This document shows positions 1 to 9,491 of a stretch of 12,923 bases of DNA, piece by piece. Under the pieces are notes generated by a model. That model did not search any database. It was not told where the DNA came from and was given only the letters and a program-made list of their open reading frames with translations. The stretch is from NCBI GenBank assembly GCA_027311185.1, contig DAICZK010000031.1, forward strand, positions 1-12,923. Reading direction: 5' to 3'. The stretch comes from Sulfuriferula sp. (GTDB lineage Bacteria; Pseudomonadota; Gammaproteobacteria; Burkholderiales; Sulfuriferulaceae). The translations under genes were made by a program, and so were the position numbers. Positions within the stretch are counted from its first letter, which is position 1. Each line of letters begins with the position of its first letter.

Positions 1-73
1 GCGCAATGTCGTTAAATTGCCCGGTGTGCGTCGTTTCCACTGAACTTGCTGGCAGCGCCCCGTTGCGCGGAGC
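1..73. other. Window edge beyond the YbjN frame; nothing recognisable
   Basis: I see no gene, tRNA or clear signal in this short stretch. A weak hairpin can be drawn on the minus strand between 73-69 and 61-57 (five pairs, one of them G-U), but no run of U follows it. Confidence 0.4.
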
Positions 74-184
74 TTATTTGATCACCACTTTGGTCGGGCC
101 GTCGATCGCTTCGATAGCAGCTTTCGGCTCGGCACCGGCAATGACTTCGCGAATTCCGGGCAGATAACGATTGACGCATTCCAG
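74..184 (-). other. In-frame C-terminal continuation of the YbjN gene after TAG
   Basis: Reading on in the same minus-strand frame after the TAG at 185-187 gives 36 sense codons and then TAA at 74-76. The first residues are LECVNRYLPGIREVIAG, and the segment ends in TKVVIK. In YbjN-family proteins the conserved RANYG...GNFE block is followed by a helix ending in a D-R/K-Y-L-P-G-I motif. Here that motif (N-R-Y-L-P-G-I) appears at the expected distance with no gap needed, the amber standing where many relatives carry a polar residue. The full frame 74-544 would encode 156 residues counting the amber position. The lack of any further stop or frameshift suggests either very recent inactivation, a single-base sequence error, or readthrough. 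The alignment is recalled, not computed. Confidence 0.7.
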
Positions 185-544
185 CTAAAATACGATCAGG
201 GTCTGTACCATTTTGGACGTCAACTGGCCGTCGGTGATATCCAGACTGTTTTTGAAATTCATTTCGCCGTCGTTCATATCGATTTCGAAATTGCCGAGCG
301 GCAAGCCGTAATTAGCCCGGTTGAGGAAGTCGCCCAAAGCGGGAATGCGCGCTATCGGTATGGGCAGATCCTGGGCGCGGGTGTAGACGAAAAGGCGGTG
401 CGCGTCTTCGTGACTGTGGATGAACATGTTAAGTTTGCCGTTTTCGCTGTCGATGGGCAGATTGATGACGGGCAAATTCGGCACGTGGGTCGCAGGCAGG
501 CTCATCTCGTCGAGACATGTTTGCGCGATGTCGATTAAGTTCAT
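185..544 (-). CDS. YbjN-domain protein, truncated by an in-frame amber codon
   Basis: This 119-residue product resembles the YbjN family (PF10722), small soluble proteins of poorly defined role that have been linked to stress responses and to type III chaperone-like folds. The diagnostic stretch is at residues 73-102, where FLNRANYG and LGNFEIDMNDGE are followed by a K-S-L-D-I segment; this pattern is typical of the family. No signal peptide or membrane segment is seen. The ATG at 544 overlaps the rsmA stop as ATGA, and GAAGGAAAA lies just upstream, so translation is probably coupled to rsmA as the last gene of the lptD-surA-pdxA-rsmA run. The reading frame closes at a TAG (185-187) inside the conserved domain, and matching family sequence continues beyond it. 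The short product may therefore be an artefact, a decaying gene or a readthrough substrate. The family call is from memory of the motif, not a search. Confidence 0.72.
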   Translation of the reverse strand: MNLIDIAQTCLDEMSLPATHVPNLPVINLPIDSENGKLNMFIHSHEDAHRLFVYTRAQDLPIPIARIPALGDFLNRANYGLPLGNFEIDMNDGEMNFKNSLDITDGQLTSKMVQTLIVF

Positions 545-1323
545 GATTTTTCCTTCGATTCTACATAATTGGCGATGCGGATAAAGTCGGTTACCGCGAC
601 GGTTTCGGCGCGGCGTTGCGGATCGATCTGCAGATGCTCGAAATCCGTTGCGTTCAGTATCCCCGCCAGCGTGTTGCGCAGTGTTTTGCGGCGTTGCGCA
701 AAGGCGCTGGAGACGACATGCGCCAGCGTGTCCTGATTGGCGGCCTGCGTTGCGGCGGCAGAGCGGGGAATCATGCGTACGACTGTCGATTCTACTTTCG
801 GCGGCGGGTCGAAGGCGGCGGGCGGCACATCGAACAGCGCCTCCATCTCGAAACGGTATTGCAGCATCACCGACAAGCGGCCGTAGTCGTGCGTATCCGG
901 ACTGGCAGTCATGCGCTCGACGACTTCTTTTTGCAGCATGGCATGTATGTCGACGATGTGCGGGGCGAATTCGGCGAGATGGAATAGCAGCGGCGTCGAA
1001 ATATTGTACGGCAGATTGCCGACTATGCGTAAGTCCGTGCCCAGGCTGGCGAAGTCGAAGCTCAGCGCATCGGCGGCGTGTATGCTGAGTTGATCTGCCG
1101 GGTGTGCGCGCTGCAGGCGCGCGACGATATCGCGGTCAAGCTCAATCACATGAAAATGGCTCAGGCAGGCCATGAGCGGCCGCGTCAGCGCGCCCAAACC
1201 GGGGCCGATTTCAACCAGATTGTCGAGGGCTTGAGGCCGGACGGCATGGACGATTCGGGCAATGATGTCCTGGTCGCACAAGAAATGCTGGCCAAACCGT
1301 TTACGCGCGATATGTTTAGACAT
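541..1323 (-). CDS. rsmA: 16S rRNA (adenine1518-N6/adenine1519-N6)-dimethyltransferase RsmA (KsgA)
   Basis: RsmA transfers four methyl groups from S-adenosylmethionine to two adjacent adenines in the terminal helix 45 loop of 16S rRNA late in 30S assembly. The 260-residue protein has the usual length. It shows the N-terminal KRFGQHFL (8-15), the SAM-binding motif [12 protein letters not shown] (37-47), the acidic motif II end ELDRD (61-65), the catalytic N-L-P-Y-N-I-S-T (103-110), the [10 protein letters not shown] helix (129-138), DPPPKVEST (172-180) and the C-terminal [12 protein letters not shown] (208-219). The ATG at 1323 overlaps the end of pdxA by 8 bases and the gene ends in an ATGA overlap with the YbjN gene, so it is probably cotranslated from a long mRNA. 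The pdxA-rsmA order is widely conserved in proteobacteria. All key motifs are intact. Confidence 0.97.
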   Translation of the reverse strand: MSKHIARKRFGQHFLCDQDIIARIVHAVRPQALDNLVEIGPGLGALTRPLMACLSHFHVIELDRDIVARLQRAHPADQLSIHAADALSFDFASLGTDLRIVGNLPYNISTPLLFHLAEFAPHIVDIHAMLQKEVVERMTASPDTHDYGRLSVMLQYRFEMEALFDVPPAAFDPPPKVESTVVRMIPRSAAATQAANQDTLAHVVSSAFAQRRKTLRNTLAGILNATDFEHLQIDPQRRAETVAVTDFIRIANYVESKEKS

Positions 1324-2296
1324 GTTCGTCCGGCGCGATCATCTGCATGGCCAGTGCAATCGCCGCAGCCAGGCTGCCGTCGTTCGCCTTGCCGCTCCCG
1401 GCCAGATCCAGAGCTGTGCCGTGATCGACCGAGGTGCGGATGATGGGCAAGCCCAGCGTGACGTTCACTCCGGCGCCGAAGCTCGCGTATTTGAGTACCG
1501 GCAGGCCCTGGTCGTGGTACATCGCCAATACGCAATCGGCACCGGCCAGACGGGCGGGTTGAAAGAGCGTATCGGCAGGCAGCGGGCCGGTCAGGCGCAT
1601 GCCTTGCGTGCGCAATTGCGCGAGTACCGGTTCGATAATCCGGATTTCCTCATCGCCCAGATGTCCGGATTCCCCGGCGTGGGGGTTCAGCCCCGCGACC
1701 AGGATATGCGGGTCGGCGATGTGAAAGCGGTGGATCAAATCCCGCTGCAAAATCTGCAGCGTTGTGGTCAGCGATTCGGCGCTGATGGCGTCGGCGACGG
1801 CACGCAGCGGCAGATGCGTGGTGGCGAGGGCGACGCGCATGCCTGCGCCGACCAGCATCATGACCACGTGCGGCGTTCCGGTCAGCGCGGCGAAAAACTC
1901 GGTATGACCGGTAAAAGCGAATCCTGCGTCGTTGATGACGCCCTTGTGCACGGGTGTCGTGACCAGCGCGGCGAATTCTCCGTTCATGCAGCCCTCGGCA
2001 CCGCGCCGCAGCATCGCGAGAACGGACGCGGCATTGGCCGGATCGAGCAGGCCGGCGCGCACCGTCTGCCTGGTGGCTACGTGCGCTACGCTGAGTCGCC
2101 GCGGCGCGGTTTCAACGGCCCCGCCGTCATACTCGCAAAGCGTCAGCGGCAGCGCCAGTTGTGCAGCGCGCTGCTGTAGCACGGCACGGTCGCCGAGCAC
2201 GACGATAGGCTGTCGGCGTTGCGTTTGCGCGAGCATGACGCATAAATCGGGGCCTATGCCAGCCGGTTCGCCGACGGTGAGTGCGACAGGCTTCAT
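1316..2296 (-). CDS. pdxA: 4-hydroxythreonine-4-phosphate dehydrogenase PdxA
   Basis: PdxA oxidises 4-phosphohydroxy-L-threonine with NAD(P)+; the product decarboxylates to 3-amino-2-oxopropyl phosphate, which PdxJ uses to make pyridoxine 5'-phosphate. The 326-residue sequence starts [17 protein letters not shown] (2-18). The three metal-binding histidines are visible at 161 (ATTHLPLR), 206 (NPHAGE) and 261 (MYHDQG), all offset by five from E. coli H166, H211 and H266. [18 protein letters not shown] (288-305) is the C-terminal signature. The frame is open upstream to 2359, but the start at 2296 gives the family N-terminus and an ATGA overlap with the surA stop. No good Shine-Dalgarno precedes it, which fits translational coupling. 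The 3' end overlaps rsmA by 8 bases. Function is well supported; the protein should be a cytosolic homodimer. Confidence 0.97.
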   Translation of the reverse strand: MKPVALTVGEPAGIGPDLCVMLAQTQRRQPIVVLGDRAVLQQRAAQLALPLTLCEYDGGAVETAPRRLSVAHVATRQTVRAGLLDPANAASVLAMLRRGAEGCMNGEFAALVTTPVHKGVINDAGFAFTGHTEFFAALTGTPHVVMMLVGAGMRVALATTHLPLRAVADAISAESLTTTLQILQRDLIHRFHIADPHILVAGLNPHAGESGHLGDEEIRIIEPVLAQLRTQGMRLTGPLPADTLFQPARLAGADCVLAMYHDQGLPVLKYASFGAGVNVTLGLPIIRTSVDHGTALDLAGSGKANDGSLAAAIALAMQMIAPDEHV

Positions 2297-3654
2297 TGCG
2301 GGGTTGTGGTCGCGTTGCGATATTCGACAAAAGCGCTGTCCCGGAGCTGGCGCAGCCATTCTTCCTGCGCTTCTTCGATCTTGCGCTGGCGTATCGCCTG
2401 CCGCGCGAGTATGCGCTGGCGTTCCGTGGTTACATCCTGATCACGCCGTTCCAGCACCTGGATCAGATGAAATCCGAACGGGCTTTGCACCGGCTGGCTG
2501 ATTTCGCCGGGTTTGAGCGCGTCCATTGCATGTTCGAATTCGGGCACCGTTTCTCCTGGTGACAGCCAGCCCAGATCGCCGCCTTTGGACGCGCTGGCAT
2601 CGTTGGAATACTGGCGCGCCATGTCCGAAAATTTTGCGCTGCCGCTTACGATTTGCTGGCGGATTTGTTCCAGGCGCTTTTTGGCGTCGGCAGCGGAAAT
2701 GATTTCGCTGGTTTTGATCAGAATATGGCGCGCATGGGTTTGGCTGATGATCGTGGTTTTGTCGGCGCTGCGCTTGTCGATCAGCTTGATGATATGAAAT
2801 CCGCTGTTACTGCGCAGTATGTCGCTGGTCTCGCCCGGCTTGAGACTGATCAGCACCTGGCTGAACAATGTCGGTATCTCCGCCGCGCGTCGCCAGCCCA
2901 TGTCTCCGCCCTCAAGCGCGTTGGGCGCATTGGAGTAGGCGGCAGAAATTTGGCCGAAATCCGCGCCGCCCCGGATTTTGTTCAAAGCATCCTCGGCTTT
3001 GGCGTATGCCATCTGGACTTGCTCCGGCGTTGCATTTTCGGGGATGCTGATCAGGATATGCGCGGTGTCGTATTCATCGTCGGCTCCGCGCTTGGCCTGT
3101 GCGTTGAGGTAGGCATCGACTTCCGCTTCGGTGACGTTGATCTTGGCTTCAATTTCGCGTTCGCGCAGACGCGACAGGACGATTTCGGAGCGAATATCCT
3201 CGCGGAATTTTTCGAAAGCGATCCCTTCCTTGGCGACTGCGGCGCGAAACTCTTCGGGCGACATTTTATTTTGCGAGGCGATTCTGTCGATAGCACGGTC
3301 GAGCATGGTGTCGTCGACGCGGATACCGGACTGCTCGGCAAATTGTAGCTGAATGCGATCGTTGATCATGCGTTCAAGTATCTGTTTTTCCAGTACATCG
3401 TGGGGCGGCAGCGCGATTTTCCGGTCATTGAGCTGTTGCACTGCGCGGGCATAGCGTTCGTCCAGATCGTGGCGGGTAATGACATCGTCGTTGACCACCG
3501 CGACAATGTAGTCCAGCGGCACCGGCGTCGGCGCCGCCGCATGTTCGGTGGTGCTTGCGGGCGTGGCATCAGGTGAGGGAAGATCGGCCGCGAACAGCAG
3601 GGACGGCAGAAAAGCAAGGAGAGCAAGGCAGGATTTAAGGAGGGTTGAGTTCAT
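2293..3654 (-). CDS. surA: Periplasmic chaperone / peptidyl-prolyl isomerase SurA
   Basis: SurA binds unfolded outer-membrane proteins in the periplasm and hands them to the BAM complex; LptD is one of its most dependent clients. The 453-residue product has a signal peptide (positive K7, hydrophobic 9-21, likely cleavage after FAA at 23), an N-terminal SurA domain beginning [19 protein letters not shown] (46-64), a first parvulin domain at about 192-292 ([21 protein letters not shown]) and a second at about 304-402 ([39 protein letters not shown]), then a C-terminal helix. The ATG at 3654 lies 20 bases inside the 3' end of lptD and has only a weak GGA far upstream, so it is probably coupled to lptD translation. 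A later start would remove the signal peptide. Confidence 0.96.
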   Translation of the reverse strand: MNSTLLKSCLALLAFLPSLLFAADLPSPDATPASTTEHAAAPTPVPLDYIVAVVNDDVITRHDLDERYARAVQQLNDRKIALPPHDVLEKQILERMINDRIQLQFAEQSGIRVDDTMLDRAIDRIASQNKMSPEEFRAAVAKEGIAFEKFREDIRSEIVLSRLREREIEAKINVTEAEVDAYLNAQAKRGADDEYDTAHILISIPENATPEQVQMAYAKAEDALNKIRGGADFGQISAAYSNAPNALEGGDMGWRRAAEIPTLFSQVLISLKPGETSDILRSNSGFHIIKLIDKRSADKTTIISQTHARHILIKTSEIISAADAKKRLEQIRQQIVSGSAKFSDMARQYSNDASASKGGDLGWLSPGETVPEFEHAMDALKPGEISQPVQSPFGFHLIQVLERRDQDVTTERQRILARQAIRQRKIEEAQEEWLRQLRDSAFVEYRNATTTPQ

Positions 3655-5944
3655 TGGTATCGGTGTATCCAGGTACGCTAAGTTTAAGAACGTCGAGCGG
3701 ATTAGAACCTATGTTCCCTAATCCGTTCAACTCTAATTGAAAGAAGAAAGAGGTGCTGGTGGTGTTTGCCGCAATGGCAATCGTCTGGAATACGCCGCGA
3801 AGCGCCCAGCAGCCGCCGTTATATTCGAGGCCTGCCAAGCCTTCGACTATGCTCTTGTCCAACAAGGAATAGTTGTATCGCATCATACCGTACAAACGCT
3901 GTGTAATCGGCCACTGCGCGGAAAGGTCGATCTGGTTGATCGCGCCGTTGAAAAAATACTGCGGCAGTATAGGTTGTCCGGGCACATTATATATGGCGGA
4001 CTGATTGGCCGAAGCCGCGATGGAGCGGTAGCTGAAGTTGATGGTTTTGCCCGGTGCGGGACGATAATTGACAGTAAAGCTGTCGCTCACTGCCTGGTTG
4101 AGCTGCGTATTGTACTGTACCGCCGTATCGGTGCGCCACGTATCGCTGAGCTGGCCGCTGACCTCCGCCAGCACGTCGCTGGACTGGCTGTTGCTGGGGA
4201 TTTCGCCGGGCAGGGTGACCAGTTGCGGGGTGAAATACAAGCGTTGCCCGATGGAGAAACGCACCCGCTCCAGGCCGCTTTCGGCATCGAGGAAGCGCGT
4301 CGACATCGCCAGGGTAAGCTGGTTCGCGTTATTGATGCGGTCGCCGCCGACATAGCGGTTTTCGGTAAACAGGGTGGCGTAGTTGATCTGATCCATCGCT
4401 GCGCTGTCGAAGTTGGGCAGCAGGTTCTGGTTCTGATAGGGTATATAAACGTAGTACAGGCGCGGTTCCAGCGTCTGCTGGTATTCATGGCCGAATTCGG
4501 TGACCTTGCGATCAAAATACATGCCGCTGTCTACGCTGACTATCGGCAGGGTGCGCGACGCCGAGGAAATTGGGGTGGAGGTTGTCGTGGTTGGAGTCAG
4601 CAGGTAATCGGTGTAGTTAATCCCGATTTTGGGCGTAATATAACCGATATCATTGCTGAGCGGCAGGTTGATGCTGGGGTAGGCGCTCAGGCGCGTGCCG
4701 TTGACCAGGGTGGGATGGACAAAGCGAACGAGTTCGCTGGTGAAATTGAAGTTCAGCCCATAATCGTTGGTAAGCGCGCCACCCCAGTGGAGGTCGGGCA
4801 AGCGGCTGTACGGCGGAATGACGGGCGCGAGCGGATCTTGCAGAACCTGGTATTGTTGTACGCCCGCGCTTGCCTGCCACCAGTCATGCTGGTAAGTCAT
4901 CGTGGCTTCCTGATCCAGGTCGGTCAGAGACGTGGTGCTCAACTGGTTGGTCAGATCACGAAAATAATTATTGTCGGACACGGCCTGATAAACGAAGTGT
5001 CCCGACAAGCCGGGCGCAAAAGTTTGATCGTGCTGGGCAAAGATATCCCATCGATTGGTGCCGGTAAGCTGGTCCTGGAGGAAGTTTCCGTCCAGCGTGC
5101 CGTGCGAGGTGTCGGTCAAATAGCGGAATTCCCCGCCCATTTGCAGGCCGCGCTTGCTGATTAGCGTCGGCGTGATGGTGGCGTCGTAATTGGGCGCGAT
5201 ATTCCAGTACCAGGGGATCGAGAGCTCCGCGCCGCTGGTGCCGGTGGTTCCTACTACGGGAGCCAGGAACCCGCTCTTGCGCTGATCATTCAAGGGGAAG
5301 TTGATCCACGGCGTATACAGAATCGGCGTGTTCTTGAATTCGATTTCGGCACCGTGTGCGGTGCCGATCTGGCTGGCGTTGTCTATTTCCAGATCCGCGA
5401 CGCGCAAATACCAGTCGTTGTTGCCGACGGGGCAGGTCGTGTAGGTGGCTTTGGTAAAGCGATAACGATTTTGGCCCTCGAAGTTGATCAGCGAGGCTTC
5501 GCCGCGCGAATTGGTGACGATGTGGCTGTTCTGGGTGGGTGAGGCAACGCCGATGAGCGAGAAAATGGGCTGGTCCATGTAACCGACCTGGGTATTCATT
5601 TTGAGGTCGATTTTTGGGCCGTTCAATGTCAGGCCCTGCTGTTTCAGGCATACGTTGCCGTTCGCCTTGACCACGTCGGTCGCGACCGTATAGTGCAATT
5701 CGTCCGCCGTCACCACGCTGCCGCTGCGGCGCAATTCCACCTTGCCACGGGCGTTGATTTGCTGGTTCTGCGTGCCGTCCATCGCGTCGGCGCGAACAAA
5801 CAGCGCCGGGTTGGGATTGTTTTTGGCGGGCGGCGCAAGCTCGGTGGAGTGTTGCAGCACCAGCGCGTCGTCGGCTACCGAAAAACCGCTTAAAAGCAGC
5901 AGTGGCGCGGTCATGGAGTAACGGATAAGGCGGTGTTTGGGCAT
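3635..5944 (-). CDS. lptD: LPS-assembly protein LptD (outer-membrane LPS translocon)
   Basis: LptD forms, with the lipoprotein LptE, the outer-membrane translocon that places lipopolysaccharide in the outer leaflet. The 769-residue protein has a signal peptide (MPKHRLIRYS, then hydrophobic TAPLLLLSGFSVA, cleavage near 24), an OstA/LptA-like jellyroll at about 50-170 (INARGKVELRRSG, VKANGNVCLKQQGLTLNG) and then a large beta barrel. Strong family marks are YTTCPVGNNDW (168-178), RKSGFLAP (222-229) and the stretch with W-Y-W-N-I-A-P-N-Y-D-A-T-I-T-P (245-259). Only three cysteines are present: 99, 171 and 712. The frame extends upstream to an ATG at 6001, but the start at 5944 gives a normal signal peptide; neither has a strong ribosome site. 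It heads the lptD-surA-pdxA-rsmA unit, divergent from amgK. Confidence 0.95.
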   Translation of the reverse strand: MPKHRLIRYSMTAPLLLLSGFSVADDALVLQHSTELAPPAKNNPNPALFVRADAMDGTQNQQINARGKVELRRSGSVVTADELHYTVATDVVKANGNVCLKQQGLTLNGPKIDLKMNTQVGYMDQPIFSLIGVASPTQNSHIVTNSRGEASLINFEGQNRYRFTKATYTTCPVGNNDWYLRVADLEIDNASQIGTAHGAEIEFKNTPILYTPWINFPLNDQRKSGFLAPVVGTTGTSGAELSIPWYWNIAPNYDATITPTLISKRGLQMGGEFRYLTDTSHGTLDGNFLQDQLTGTNRWDIFAQHDQTFAPGLSGHFVYQAVSDNNYFRDLTNQLSTTSLTDLDQEATMTYQHDWWQASAGVQQYQVLQDPLAPVIPPYSRLPDLHWGGALTNDYGLNFNFTSELVRFVHPTLVNGTRLSAYPSINLPLSNDIGYITPKIGINYTDYLLTPTTTTSTPISSASRTLPIVSVDSGMYFDRKVTEFGHEYQQTLEPRLYYVYIPYQNQNLLPNFDSAAMDQINYATLFTENRYVGGDRINNANQLTLAMSTRFLDAESGLERVRFSIGQRLYFTPQLVTLPGEIPSNSQSSDVLAEVSGQLSDTWRTDTAVQYNTQLNQAVSDSFTVNYRPAPGKTINFSYRSIAASANQSAIYNVPGQPILPQYFFNGAINQIDLSAQWPITQRLYGMMRYNYSLLDKSIVEGLAGLEYNGGCWALRGVFQTIAIAANTTSTSFFFQLELNGLGNIGSNPLDVLKLSVPGYTDTNELNPP

Positions 5945-6003
5945 TATGTAAGTGATCGAGCGAATGGTGCTAAAATGCGCTGTAAATTTCGGTAAGGACA
6001 TTC
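5945..6003. promoter_or_regulatory. Divergent intergenic region between lptD and amgK, with candidate amgK promoter
   Basis: Only 59 bases separate the chosen lptD start from the amgK start, so both units must be controlled from here or from inside the opposing gene. On the plus strand TGC-TAAAAT (5968-5976) is a good extended -10 element for sigma-70, with no convincing -35 at the usual spacing. AAGGA at 5994-5998 lies five bases before the amgK ATG and is a clear ribosome-binding site. I did not find a convincing promoter for lptD on the minus strand; it may lie within the first bases of amgK. The promoter call is inferred from motif shape alone. Confidence 0.45.
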
Positions 6004-7011
6004 ATGCAGCGCCAACAGCTTATCCAATCCTGGTTAGAAACACTATTTCCCCATTTGTCCCCCGTGCTGACACCTGTTTGCGCAGATGCGAGCTTCCGGC
6101 GGTACTTTCGTGCGAGTCTGTCCAATGCCGACCATTATATCGTGATGGACGCACCGCCGCAGCATGAAGATTGTCGGTCTTTTATCCGAATTGCCGAATT
6201 ATTTGCTGCCGCAGGTGTCAATGTACCACGAGTGGAGCAGCAAAACCTCGAGTCGGGCTTGCTATTGCTCACCGATCTGGGCGATACGACCTATCTGGGG
6301 CAGCTTGATCCGGCTAATGCTCACTCATTATACAGGGATGCGATAGACGCGCTGATCCTGATCCAGCGCGCCAGCCGGCCAGGAGTGCTGGAGGAGTATG
6401 ACCGGGCCATGCTGGCGCGCGAGTTGCAGCTGTTTCCCGACTGGTATCTCACCAGGCATCTGGGCGTCGAGTTGAGCGCGGAACAGGCAGGGCAGTTGCA
6501 AGGCGTATTCGCCCGGTTGCTGGACAGTAATCTTGCGCAAGGTCGCGTTTTTGTGCATCGCGATTTTCACAGCCGCAACTTGATGGTGACCGCGCCTAAC
6601 CCCGGGATACTGGATTTCCAGGATGCGGTCTACGGCCCGATTACTTACGATCTGGTTTCTCTGCTCAGGGACGCTTATATTGTCTGGGACGAGGAGTTGG
6701 TGCTGGACTGGGCGATCCGTTACTGGGAAAAGGCGCGCCGCGCCAAACTGCCGGTGGCCGACGATTTTGCCGTATTTTATCGCGATTTCGAGTGGATGGG
6801 GATGCAGCGCCATCTCAAGGTACTGGGGATATTCGCGCGTTTGCATTACCGCGACGGCAAATCCGGGTATTTGCGCGACATGCCGCTGGTGCTCGATTAT
6901 GTGCGCGCCACTGCTGCCCGTTACGCCGAATTCGGGCCGTTACTGCGCTTGCTCGACGAATTGCACGATAGGGCGGCGGGCAGCGCCCCAACGCCGCTCA
7001 TTGGCACGTAG
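6004..7011 (+). CDS. amgK: N-acetylmuramate/N-acetylglucosamine anomeric kinase AmgK (APH-fold)
   Basis: AmgK phosphorylates the anomeric hydroxyl of MurNAc (and GlcNAc) released during peptidoglycan turnover, the first step of the route that bypasses de novo UDP-MurNAc synthesis. The 335-residue protein belongs to the aminoglycoside phosphotransferase/choline kinase fold. The catalytic loop VHRDFHSRN (184-192) holds the base D187 and N192, and ILDFQDA (202-208) holds the metal-binding D204. The N-terminal DASFRRYFR (28-36) and LLLTDLGDTTYL (87-98) also match AmgK-type proteins. The identity is strengthened by murU immediately downstream, the partner pair seen in Pseudomonas. The start has a good AAGGA site. 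The gene ends in TAG and murU resumes in the same frame two codons later, so the two are probably translationally linked. An unrelated small-molecule kinase is possible but less likely. Confidence 0.9.
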   Translation: MQRQQLIQSWLETLFPHLSPVLTPVCADASFRRYFRASLSNADHYIVMDAPPQHEDCRSFIRIAELFAAAGVNVPRVEQQNLESGLLLLTDLGDTTYLGQLDPANAHSLYRDAIDALILIQRASRPGVLEEYDRAMLARELQLFPDWYLTRHLGVELSAEQAGQLQGVFARLLDSNLAQGRVFVHRDFHSRNLMVTAPNPGILDFQDAVYGPITYDLVSLLRDAYIVWDEELVLDWAIRYWEKARRAKLPVADDFAVFYRDFEWMGMQRHLKVLGIFARLHYRDGKSGYLRDMPLVLDYVRATAARYAEFGPLLRLLDELHDRAAGSAPTPLIGT

Positions 7012-8141
<1,130 letters not shown>

Positions 8142-8149
<8 letters not shown>

Positions 8150-9491
8150 TTACACTGTTTTTAGGCAACGGCGCCAGCGCGTGCTGGAGGATTTGGGTGA
8201 GGGCGTTGCGATATTGTCGACTGCGCCGGCTCAGGTACGCAATCGCGATTCGCATTACCCATACCGTTTCGATAGTCATTTTTATTATCTGAGCGGCTTC
8301 CCCGAACCTGAAGCGGTCGTGGTACTGCTTGGCGCGACAGGGCGTGCCGTGCTGTTTTGTCGCGACAAGGATATGGAGCGCGAAATCTGGGACGGCTTTC
8401 GATACGGTCCGGCTGCGGCGGCCGATCTGTTCGGGTTCGACGAAGCATATTCGTTCAGCGAACTGGATGAGCGTCTGCCGGGGCTGATCGCCAACCAGAA
8501 AGTGCTGCATTATGCGCTTGGCGCCGAGGCGGGTTGGGACCAGCGCGTGATAGGCTGGCTTAATGCGGTACGTGAGCAGTCCCGCAGCGGGGTCGCGGCC
8601 CCGGCCGAAGTGCGGGATGTGAGGGTGCTGGTAGACGCCATGCGCCTGATTAAAGACGATTACGAACAAGGTCTGATGCGCGCCTCCGCCAGCATCGCCT
8701 GCGCTGCGCACCGGCGCGCCATGCTGGCGACCCGGGCCGGACAGTACGAATATCAGGTTGAAGCGGAATTTCTGCACGAGTTTCGTCGCCGCGGCGCGCA
8801 GTCGCCGGCCTACACGCCTATCGTTGCGGGCGGCGCGAATGCTTGCGTATTGCATTATGTCGAGAATAGCGCGTTGTTGCGCGGCGGCGATTTGTTGCTG
8901 ATCGACGCGGGTTGCGAGCTCGACGGCTATGCCTCCGATATCACGCGCACTTTTCCTGTCGGTGGTCGATTTGGCGGCGTGCAGCGCGACGTCTACGAAC
9001 TGGTGCTTGCGGCTCAGACGGCGGCTTTGTCCGCGATCCGGCCCGGTGCGCCGTGGAATGCTCCGCATGAAGCAGCGGTAGGAGTTCTGGCGCAGGGCAT
9101 GGTGGATTTCGGCTTATGTCGCGGCACGGTTGACAGCGTGATCGAATCGGGCGATTACCGGCGCTTTTACATGCATCGCACGGGCCATTGGCTCGGTCTC
9201 GACGTGCACGATGTCGGCGATTATAAAACGGACGGCGCCTGGCGCAATCTCGAAGTCGGCATGGCGCTTACCGTAGAACCCGGTTGTTATATTCGCCCGG
9301 CCGACGACGTGCCGGAAGCGTTCTGGAATATCGGTATTCGTATTGAGGACGATGTGCTGGTCACGGCGCAAGGTTGTGACATTATCACGGCTGCGGCGCC
9401 GAAAACGGTAGCGCAGATAGAGGCTTTGATGACAGCGGCCGCCGATCCCGATTTTATTGCCGGACAACTGGAGCAGGATTTATATGCGTGA
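8142..9491 (+). CDS. pepP: Xaa-Pro aminopeptidase (aminopeptidase P, PepP)
   Basis: PepP is a cytosolic manganese enzyme of family M24B that removes an N-terminal residue preceding proline. The 449-residue protein has an N-terminal creatinase-like domain (about 1-170; SHFYYLSGFPEPEA at 45-58) and a C-terminal pita-bread catalytic domain. All five metal ligands are present: D255 (LLIDAGCELDGYASDITRT), D266, H349 (MHRTGHWLGLDVHD), E379 (VEPGCY) and E402 (GIRIEDD), in register with E. coli D260, D271, H354, E383 and E406 with an offset of four or five. The start at 8142 fits family N-termini and overlaps the upstream gene by 8 bases; an in-frame ATG at 8133 would add three residues. GAGGA at 8126-8130 could serve either. 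The pepP-ubiH-ubiI order is also found in E. coli. Confidence 0.96.

Noticed and set aside
57..73. Small hairpin after the YbjN frame as a terminator
   Set aside because: The stem is only five pairs with one G-U, and no U run follows on the minus strand.
1262..2179. A 305-codon open frame on the plus strand
   Set aside because: Antisense to pdxA and the start of rsmA, both clearly real; the translation is repetitive in R, G and Q and looks like a shadow frame.
3737..5164. A 475-codon open frame on the plus strand
   Set aside because: It lies wholly antisense to lptD, whose protein matches its family along its length. The antisense translation has no recognisable motif and is explained by codon bias at high GC.
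5945..6001. Upstream ATG at 6001 as the lptD start
   Set aside because: It would put 19 extra residues before a normal signal peptide that begins at 5944; the shorter form fits export better.
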